64,000 nucleotides of DNA. Source: Xanthostigma xanthostigma (lineage: Eukaryota; Arthropoda; Insecta; Raphidioptera; Raphidiidae). Each line of letters starts with the position of its first letter. The first letter of the stretch is position 1. The stretch spans positions 53,963,901 to 54,027,900 of the forward strand of contig OY754465.1 of the NCBI GenBank assembly GCA_963575645.1, given 5' to 3'. The notes under the pieces are model-generated. The model searched no databases, was not told the DNA's origin, and saw only the letters and a list, made by a program, of their open reading frames with translations. Of the stretch, positions 56,401-64,000 are shown piece by piece. The position numbers and the translations under genes were made by a program.

Positions 56401-56767
56401 TTGTTCAAAGAGCTTTATTGTGTATTTTACAATGGATATTTTGCACATCGATTTATCGTACTCTAACCAAATTGTTATAACGTCACGAATTCCTCAGGAT
56501 GCGGGTTCTACTCGCACTTGTCCGTTGTTATTTATTATTTTAAAACCAGCACGCGCTCATTAACATCATTGTTTCCAAAGTTTATTATAGCAGACTTTAA
56601 TGTGCACGTGTTCTTTGTTTACCCCCGTTAAACACACGTGTTACTGTTTCTTCAAAGACAGTGCCGTGCACGGTTAGCTAACAAAAACAATAACAGATAC
56701 AATAGTTATTTTTTTATATCTACCTACAATCTCTACAAATATACCTACATCCAATAATTTTTTTACT
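56401..56767. other. Unassigned sequence
   Basis: No gene or clear repeat. 'cacgtgt' motifs occur near 56,610-56,640. Confidence 0.4.
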
Positions 56768-57545
56768 AAAGGACCCAGAACAATACTTATGGGATTTGGT
56801 TCTCGGTTAAATTGATCGAATATTGTTTTATTTTATAGTTTAAAGGTCACTAAGAAAAAGTGTCCATGGACGCATAGCCTAAAAACCAATAGATTTTTAG
56901 CTACAAATATGTTTAGAGAGATTTTAGATATAGGGATATCCTCAATAAATAAAATTAGCGACCAATTTTTTAGACAAATATATTAACAAAAAATATAAAA
57001 ATTAATGCATTAACGTTTCGGTCCGAATTTGGACCTTCTCCAGAACTGAAGAAGATCTAAATCAGGACCGAAACGTTAATGTATTAATTTTTATATTTTT
57101 TGTTAATATATTTGTCTGAAAAATTGGTCGATAATTTTATTTATTGAAGAGTTCTGATCAGACGTTTATCAAAGATATTTGAATATAGGGATATCCATTG
57201 AATTCACAATCTTAAAAAATCTTAAACTCTAGAAATATGTTTTCGAGTGCGCTGAATCCGATTATTTTAGACAGAGTGACATCTTGCAACGATCCCTATA
57301 GTTTTCGTCTATTTTTCTATTTCTAAAGAAAAGCACAAAAGGTGAACATGGAACATGTTTGTGAATTCAATGATATATTCTTATATCTAAAATTACGCTA
57401 AACATGTCTGTAGCTAAAATCTATTAGCTTTTAGGCTATGCGCCCATGGACACTTTTCTTAGCGACTTTTAAACTATGAAATAAAACCATTTTCGATCAA
57501 TTTAACCGAGAACCAAATCCCATAAGGTTTGTGCGGGGTCCTTTT
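56768..57545. mobile_element. Fold-back family D, copy 4, with nested palindrome
   Basis: Starts 'aaaggacccagaacaatact' and ends with the complement '...tgcggggtccttt'. The arms match the other D copies. An insert at 56,942-57,182 lies in its centre. Confidence 0.85.
56942..57182. mobile_element. Palindromic retroposon-like insert with 14-bp duplication
   Basis: 'atatagggatatcc' occurs at 56,928-56,941 and 57,183-57,196, flanking the insert. Other D copies have it once. The insert is a hairpin of two arms of about 98 bp (56,945-57,043; 57,047-57,145) that meet at a 3-bp centre. Each arm carries a hammerhead-like core (minus strand 57,012-57,043; plus strand 57,046-57,077). The minus-strand one keeps stem II (GGTCC with GGACC) and GAAA, but its first box is CTGGAGA. 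The plus-strand one has CTGAAGA but a broken stem II. Confidence 0.75.
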
Positions 57546-58984
57546 TAGACCTACTTTATATCTACCGGGGTAACCATTTTCATAATTTTTTCTGTCTGTT
57601 TATCAGTTTTTTTTACGTGAAAACGTCTATTCACAGTGATAGCGTGTCGAACTTTCTTGTTTTACAAAATACCGGCAGATTTGAATCTCTAATAACTACG
57701 AGACTAAGAACAACGGGTAGAGCATATTTGTACGAGTTCGTCGCGCAAGATTTATTTTGTCTGTGCCGTCGTTGCACGAGTGTAGGCGCATGCGCGTGAC
57801 AGTTACAAATTAGCTAATAAAAACTGTGATAAAATTCCTTTTGCAGCCACGGTTTAAAATTTGCCGAGGGCATTTTTTACAAATAGAGAATTTTTTGTGG
57901 CTCTTATTTCTTAAGACCCTAAGGCCTAAATTTTATAATTGATAAACATTTGACTCACCCGTAGATGTGAAGATACAGCGGAACGCCCGACATTTTCCTT
58001 TTTGCAGAAGTTCTTCCAAATTTTTAAAACGCACTACGAGTTTTAGGTAATCACGCACAAATATTTTATCACACAGTTATTTTTTAGCATCATCAATTTT
58101 GCAACAACAAATAAAGAAATGCTTACTGCACAGACTGTGGATAGTTTTTGTGCCAACGTAAATAAAAAAAGTTTCCGGTCAACACAATAGATTTGAAAAA
58201 AAAACGATTAAAACGCTAATTTGTTTATTTCTATTCAATTGTTATTTTATAAAAAATATCAACGCATGCACTCAAAGTTCATTTCAATACCGATTTAATT
58301 TATAAAGTCAATAAACTCGGTAATTAATTGTTAGTTTTTTAATGAAATTACGTGAAGCACACCGGTTTAATTAATTTTTAGTTACACTAAAATTTACGAT
58401 ATTCTTCCTCATATTAAGTAAAACCTAACAGTCCAGATTTGTACAAAAATGTAAGTCGTGCCAGGAAATCATATCTGGAAAGATAAGAAAATAAACTTTA
58501 ACAATAATAATATCACTGTATGCAAATAAACATTCCAATAAATAAAATCGAAACACCAAAATTGTGCCACTTTTCACAAAATGTTTTATTATAATAAACG
58601 AGTGTAACACAAAAAATTCCAACCAATTGGGCGACGGGACCATTCCAACTTCAAAAATGTTGACATTTGATTATAATAAAGAAAATAAAATTTCTGATAT
58701 CGCGTGAGGTGACGAGGGTAATGGCTAGTATTCAATATATTTGCTATTCGTTGCCATGGTTACCCACATAATAATATGTTCCACGTTATATAAAAATTAA
58801 TCAAAGCATGCCTAACTGGTTTATTTATGACAGATCCATAAAACAAAAGAGCGGCTGATTTTTTTTTATTTTCAAAATATTTCCAAAACTATAAAGTTTA
58901 GAAAAAAATTTTCTTAGCAAAACTTTCTTGAAAAAATAAATAGAATAATAAGCCGTTATGAAAAGTATACTATTATTATATAAA
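57546..58984. other. Unassigned AT-rich sequence
   Basis: A GC-richer patch near 57,670-57,800 is open for about 60 codons on the plus strand but without support. No other feature. Confidence 0.35.
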
Positions 58985-59160
58985 AAAACACCGTTATAGC
59001 ATATATCTCTTCTGCGCATGCGTCGATTTTCCCCAAAAACAATAGGGCTCTTCATATTTGCATACCAAACATCCTCCCAAAATTTGGTTTCGATCCGCTC
59101 ATCCGTTTGACCTGTATCGTATTCACAGACTAACAGACGCACAGAGTTTTTCCAAAAATA
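58985..59160 (+). repeat. Repeat K, copy 2
   Basis: 'tttggtttcgatccgctcat' and 'cttcatatttgcataccaaa' match 44,975-45,110. A fossil repeat of unknown class. Confidence 0.65.
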
Positions 59161-59267
59161 TGTTTTTTTTGGATTCGAGGGACTTCAAAACGGAAAGATA
59201 TTGTCAAATTTTTAAAAAGTAATTAAGTCTATAATGTCCTGTTGTTTAGAACATTCTAACACAAAAA

Positions 59268-59698
59268 CAAATAATAATAATGCATTTAACGTACGTTTCT
59301 CGACTTTATGTCATAACAGACGCCATTCGCACCATTACTATTTTCCATCTATCACACTTCCCGTTATTCTCTACACTTTTAAACTTCCACTTAATCAATA
59401 GCAATGGGCGAATGAAGGAATTTTAGGACATTAGGATAAGGGAGGCAAATTTTGAGCATATGCGAGTTTGACAGGTAATCGGCCATGGCTTTGAATAAGG
59501 AACCATCTCGATATTTATCTGGAATTATTGAGGGACACTATGGAAAACCGCAACAAGATGGCTGGTACAGGAATTACCGTTTCTCAGCGAGAGGTAGCAG
59601 GAAAAAATCCCGGCTATATCTGCCCTCGCCGGGATTCGAACCCGGTACATCCCGAATTCGAGTCAAGTGCTATCACCGCTATGCCACCACGCTCGGTC
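59268..59698 (-). mobile_element. tRNA-headed SINE, copy 3, most complete
   Basis: On the minus strand the head (59,698-59,630) reads 'gagcgtggtggcatagcggt' (A-box region) and 'ccgggttcgaatcccggcga' (B box, 59,632-59,645). The body includes the complement of 'aataaggaaccatctcgata', and the tail is (ATT)n at 59,268-59,280. The 430-bp length and order head-body-microsatellite are typical of SINEs. It depends on a LINE partner that is not visible here. Confidence 0.85.
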
Positions 59699-59753
59699 AC
59701 AAATACAAATGATTGATCTATACATAGAAAAAGATCATTTTTAAAGCTAAATT

Positions 59754-60083
59754 TTGATCACAATGCGTAGAAAATGTTGTTTCGAAGCGAAAAAAAATAT
59801 CGATTCAAGCCATCAATTATTTTTAGAGCAGAATCAATTTCATATGGAAAAATATGTGCGATCACAATCTAAGATCATTGTCAAATCAGATTTTTTGACT
59901 ATGCTTTCAGCAACTGAGCAAAAGTGTTTCAGTTATCGGTCTAAATGCAATGCTGCTGTACTTTTTAATCGACATGTGACGTCACTCGGCGCTGTTGACG
60001 TCAAAAACGCTTATAATTATCAACAAAGCACTTTCGGTGACTCGTGTCTTTTAGCGGATCGTTCAATATTTCTCAGATTTTAA
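59754..60083 (+). CDS. Unrecognised 109-codon open frame
   Basis: Open from near the end of the SINE flank to a TAA at 60,083. The composition (many Ser, Lys, Cys) is not low complexity, and I know no match. There is no splice or promoter evidence, and a chance frame or an old element is the likely alternative. Confidence 0.2.
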   Translation: MITMRRKCCFEAKKNIDSSHQLFLEQNQFHMEKYVRSQSKIIVKSDFLTMLSATEQKCFSYRSKCNAAVLFNRHVTSLGAVDVKNAYNYQQSTFGDSCLLADRSIFLRF

Positions 60084-60117
60084 AGTTTTGTAACTGTCGT
60101 ACATTTTCATTCTTAAT

Positions 60118-60226
60118 TGTGTTAATTCGTATACACATCGTGATGAAACGTATATTGTGAACTTCCCCTCATTAAAACGAAGAGAACAATGTATGTTTCA
60201 TCACAATGTGTGCAAATTAACACACT
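60118..60226. repeat. Hairpin, about 42-bp arms
   Basis: 'cacatcgtgatgaaacgtat' returns as the complement of 'gtatgtttcatcacaatgtg'. The spacer is about 26 bp. Confidence 0.8.
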
Positions 60227-60274
60227 CAAATCGATACCCCACTCTTTTTTTTTCTTTCCGTATTCATATATATG

Positions 60275-60621
60275 GCTAGCGGTCCCGCCCGGTTTCACCC
60301 GGGTGCAAAAGAACGAATAGGGAGGAGGGACATGAGTACGCACGTTCATCTTAGTTTACCGAGATGAATGTTGTGTTCAAATTTCATGATGATCGGAGTT
60401 ACCGTTCAAAAGTTTTTGTTGGACGGACAAATTTTGAGTTATATTTTGCAACATTTTTCATTGATGCTCCGCCCCTATTGGTCGTAGCGTGGTATTATAT
60501 AGCCTATAGCCTTTCTCGATAAATGGTCTATCAAACAAAAAAAATCGAACCAGTAGTTCTTGAGATTAGCGCGCTCAACCAAACAAACAAACTCTTCAGC
60601 TTTATATATTAGTAGGTATAG
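60275..60621 (-). mobile_element. Repeat A, copy 6
   Basis: Runs from 'ctagcggtcccgcccggttt' to 'ttatatattagtaggtatag'. It is full length. Confidence 0.8.
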
Positions 60622-61593
60622 ATGAAGAAATTTTAAAAAACTTACAGATTTGTTGGAACTTTTTTTTAATTTTTCACGTTCTATAAGTAAATTAAGGTAC
60701 TAAATTATTTGTCACAATTAACGACTTAAATTTCGAATAAAATAAATTATTGTTTGCAAGTAAAAACACCGTTCTTTCTAATGTGATTTAGAACACTGTG
60801 CTCCATGGAATGTTTTTAAGGAGGACAAAGTTACTTTTGGAACGTATAAATATCCACATGTACGTATCATTGACGGCTGCAACCACATGCCCTTATGATG
60901 AGCGTTTTCCTTCGGGATAGGTTTTCAAAACACATACATATGGCGTTAGACTACGATCTTTACTTATATAAACACTACAGTTAACCAACAGACATATAGG
61001 TGCTTTCCAGCAGCCAACCAGTGCCGGATTAACCTATAAACAAAGTAAGCAATTGCTTAAGTGACCTCTAGATTACCAATATTATTGCGCAATAATATTG
61101 CACAAAAAATTGAAACTTTCAGGGCATCACGTCTCAGGGGGCACCATGAAGCACAACTCAGAAATGAAAAGTACCTTACTAAACCGTGTCAACAATTTTT
61201 TCTTTTTGTCAAGTTCTCAAATTTGATCTATTGATATGTCTTTAGAAGTATAATATAAAAGTTAAAAATAAATAATAATTTATTTTTGAAAATGAAAACG
61301 AAAAAAGTATTATTTCTTAAGGGTCATTTTTTTTTTTATTTTAAAGTTTTGAAAGTTTTTTTCTATTAATTGTATAAATGCCTAAGTCCGATTTTATAGG
61401 GAGCTAAATTTTCAATGAGAGCATTGATTGTGTAGCACTGTAGTGTATGCTGAAGATGGGAGCATTGCTCTTGAAATGTACGTTCATTTCAATAAAACTG
61501 TTGTGGTAAGAAGTAACTATTCTTTTATTTTTTATTTTTTATTATACCACAGTGCTCTTAATATATATTTTGTCAAAATATATAGTTTGGAAC
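60622..61593. other. Unassigned; hAT-type end and 24-bp perfect palindrome
   Basis: 'cagtgccggattaacctata' at 61,019 is a familiar hAT-type terminus without a partner. CAATATTATTGC followed by GCAATAATATTG at 61,077-61,100 is a perfect 24-bp palindrome. No gene. Confidence 0.45.
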
Positions 61594-62033
61594 CATGACA
61601 ATATAGAAACCAATGGTTTAGCCTAAACCTCTTTTTGAGAATTAGTGTGTCAAATTTTATTAATTATTTTTTTCAGTACTAGCCCGTACTTGTAAAGGGA
61701 GGTGGGGATGATTAAATACTATGTTTTTTAGTTCGAAACTTTTTTTGGATGACAAACGACGTTTTACGATCCTGCTGGATTCAGCATGTCTTTTTCTATA
61801 AGCATGATGATTATGCCAAAGTTCCGAAAGATTTCGGTTTTTGTCAAATATCACATTTTTAGGGGTTATGCCTTGAAAAAATAGCAAAAATCGAATTCTT
61901 TAATATAATGTACCTTTGAAATTGAGAATGCTTACAGAAAAAAATACGCTGAATTCAATGAGCGTAAGCAAACGTCTGTATCTCTTTTAGTTTGGAAACT
62001 ATATTAGGAAATCATTGGTTTCTATATTGTCAT
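61594..62033. mobile_element. Inverted-repeat element, 440 bp
   Basis: 'atgacaatatagaaaccaat' at the left is the complement of the end 'attggtttctatattgtcat' at the right. The inner parts match weakly. Its interior shares the 'gctgaattcaatgag' block with fossils at 15.3 and 32.5 kb. Confidence 0.65.
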
Positions 62034-62302
62034 ATTTCACACACGATGGCTGTTCAACTACAGTTTTCGTAAGCAAAGTGATGCATATGTTAGGGACGTT
62101 AGAATCCGTTTGTCAGTCACATTGTTTTTATATGCTTTTGAATAAATATTTTCTGAAACAAAGAAAATACTTATTTTCACATGAACTACAAAAATTCAAC
62201 ATTACAAGAAAAAAATGTCGAATTTATTTTTATTATTTTAGTTGCTATATTTTTGTAGAATGTATCATTGCAAAAAGAAAAAAAATGTGAGATAATCTAT
62301 AC
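62034..62302. other. Unassigned AT-rich sequence
   Basis: An open plus-strand frame of about 90 codons overlaps the inverted-repeat element; no gene is supported. Confidence 0.35.
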
Positions 62303-62685
62303 CAGGGCTGCCCAACCTATTAGTAGGTGCGATCTACTTTTTTTTTAAATAGTTTCATCGCGATCTACCAATATGCGGGAAAAAATAAAAATCGCTTTTA
62401 TAACGTTGCAAATATAGAAATTTTATTAAACATTTAAGTGGGAACAAAAATTATACAATATCGAGTATAGTCATATAAAAAAATAAAGAAACAAAATTAG
62501 GAATATATAGTGTAGTAATTTTAATGATATCGCTGACACTGTCCAATTTGAATAAAAATTTCACTATACTTCGATTTAGTTTAAAATTGAATTTTTGGAT
62601 GTTAGAATAGATAAAGTATAAAGATCTATTTAAAATTACGCTGCGATCGACCGGTAGATCGCGATCGACTGGTTGGGCACCCCTG
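62303..62685. mobile_element. hAT MITE, 383 bp, perfect 8-bp duplication
   Basis: Ends 'cagggctgcccaacctatta' and (reverse complement) 'caggggtgcccaaccagtcg', flanked by atctatac on both sides (62,295-62,302 and 62,686-62,693). Subterminal 'gatctacc' and 'ggtagatc' repeats follow. The target was the 'atctatactaat' start of a fossil retroposon. No frame. Confidence 0.95.
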
Positions 62686-62830
62686 ATCTATACTAATATT
62701 ACAAAGAGGTAAAGTTTGTTTTTGATGTAAGAGGTAATCTCCGAAACTACTCATCCGATTTCAAATTTTTTTTCACCAATATTTAGAACAAACTTTCAGG
62801 ATGGATATTGGCTATATATTATCGCGTTAA
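62686..62830 (+). mobile_element. Fossil retroposon 5' part
   Basis: 'ctatactaatattacaaaga' and 'gaggtaatctccgaaactac' match the start of a repeat also seen at 14.0 kb. Confidence 0.55.
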
Positions 62831-62912
62831 AATAAAAGCGCTTTTCGTGGAGACCAATTTTGCAACGTAAGTAGACGAAAATACGGTGGCAAACTAAAAT
62901 ATTAACATAGAT

Positions 62913-63420
62913 AATAGGTCATATGCATAAAACTCCAAATTGGTTAAAATTTTTATTTCGAAATATATATTTTAGCTCTTGATCATAACGTAATGGTTAT
63001 TTTATTAATCTAATCACTGAAAAAAATACAAATAATAAAAAAGAAATGTAGAAAATAAGCGCTATTTTCGAATTTTCAAAACGCATCGTGACGTCAGAGT
63101 ATATATCAACAACAGTTTTCATGACGACTGTGTCGTCTCACAGTAAGATTATGTCAGTATTTAGAGAAAACAACAAATAAACTTCATTTAGAACATTGAC
63201 AATTTGACATCAAGGTTGGCATGCATCGTATATCATGACGTCACATAAGCCCGCGAACATGGCCGATTGTTTAAACTGTCTATTTTTGAATGTGGAATTT
63301 AATATTTTTTTTCTTATGATAATATTACATTTTTAAATGATTATCAATTTTTTTCCGTATTATGGTTGACTATAAATAATCTATTAAAAATATAAAAAAA
63401 AATCATGCATATGACCTATT
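62913..63420. mobile_element. Inverted-repeat element, about 508 bp
   Basis: 'aataggtcatatgcat' and 'atgcatatgacctatt' are exact inverted ends. No flanking duplication is clear and no frame is present. Confidence 0.55.
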
Positions 63421-64000
63421 CGAGTCACTTTCTTATATAAGGTTTGTTACTGATTTTAATCTTCTTTACAAAAACGTTTCATTTGAATATGTCACCGACT
63501 ATCGGTCAATGTCACCCATCTATAAAATATCTGGTGTATATAATTATATGTATTGTAATACATGTACATGCATAATAATATATTAGTTAAAGGGTCAGCA
63601 TAGGTCATCCTTTATTCAATATGTCACCCGTTATACTCCGTACTCGTACCTTTTGATCATACAAAAAACTTAAAAAAAACCGGCTAAGCATAATACGATT
63701 AGAATACGATTAGTAGTGTTCGTATGACGTATTTATGACGTATTTATGGGCTATATCGTTGCTTGACAAATATGATACCTTAACCTAGAAATGCGTCATT
63801 GCAATATGTTGATGCTGTTTGGTAGATTATTAATTACAAAGACCTGTCCAACGGTACCATATGCATGGGCTGCGCGAAAATACAAATTTTCATTCCTCAA
63901 TGGAAAGCTACCGTTAAATTATTTTTGAAGTAAAACTACTTCACGCACGCTTGACTTGGGGAATAAGCTGGTGAATGCGCGACGAGAGATTTACGGAAGT
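63421..64000. other. Unassigned sequence to window edge
   Basis: A 'catatgcatgggctgcgcga' stretch near 63,860 and 'gtaaaactacttcacgcacg' near 63,930 look like fragments of repeats. No gene. Confidence 0.4.

Noticed and set aside
1-64000. LTR retrotransposons, endogenous viruses, Polintons
   Set aside because: I saw no long terminal repeats, primer-binding site or capsid- or envelope-like frames anywhere in the window.
1-64000. Bacterial-style features (operons, ribosome-binding sites, CRISPR)
   Set aside because: The tandem repeats are contiguous satellites without unique spacers, and the rest is plainly eukaryotic.

Overview
This is AT-rich eukaryotic DNA, almost certainly from an arthropod and most likely an insect. 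It is a gene-poor stretch built from layers of old mobile elements. The signs are many TA-flanked pogo/Tc1-mariner-like and 8-bp-flanked hAT-like relics, tRNA-headed SINEs ending in ATT repeats, a LINE 3' remnant, and two fossil repeat families that begin or end with 'ctagcggtcccgcccgg' or 'tagcggttcgtccc'. The order of insect cannot be fixed by eye. No long host reading frame is present. Most open frames are by-products of repeats, above all of the 120-bp satellite, whose length is a multiple of three.

Layout. 0-5 kb: a degraded tandem repeat, a hAT-like element, hairpins, a large element also found inverted at 36-37.6 kb, and two fold-back elements. 5-10 kb: fossil repeats A and B, three copies of a GC-richer MITE (family C), a LINE tail, and one convincing 52-nt host exon on the minus strand (9,688-9,739). 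10-21 kb: hAT-like elements, a 756-bp fold-back, a TA-flanked Tc1/mariner-type MITE and a mariner/Tc transposase remnant. The last two sit in the same terminal TATATA motif of two different repeat-B copies. 20.5-21 kb: a hAT MITE full of TATCGATA sites. 21-36 kb: fold-back family D, a minisatellite, SINEs (one carrying a nested TA element), element E, more hAT relics and tRNA-like relics. 36-38 kb: a long-TIR MITE with a paralogous empty site at 2 kb, then a candidate plus-strand exon. 41.5-44.9 kb: a 3-kb, 120-bp satellite with higher-order structure, flanked by smaller tandem repeats. 45-64 kb: a second, inverted copy of E, nested family C, a near-perfect palindrome with a hammerhead-ribozyme-like fold, pogo-like MITEs, two more D copies, another SINE, A and B copies, and a hAT element with a perfect 8-bp duplication near the right edge.

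The best host-gene evidence is the exon at 9.7 kb, a cysteine-bearing piece resembling part of an LDL-receptor class A module. Weaker candidates are an exon at 37.8 kb and a GC-rich patch at 50.1-50.35 kb. The most interesting non-coding features are the hammerhead-like motifs (49.7, 57.0 and 17.1 kb), the satellite with a palindromic TGACGTCA in many monomers, and the nested insertions that allow relative dating.
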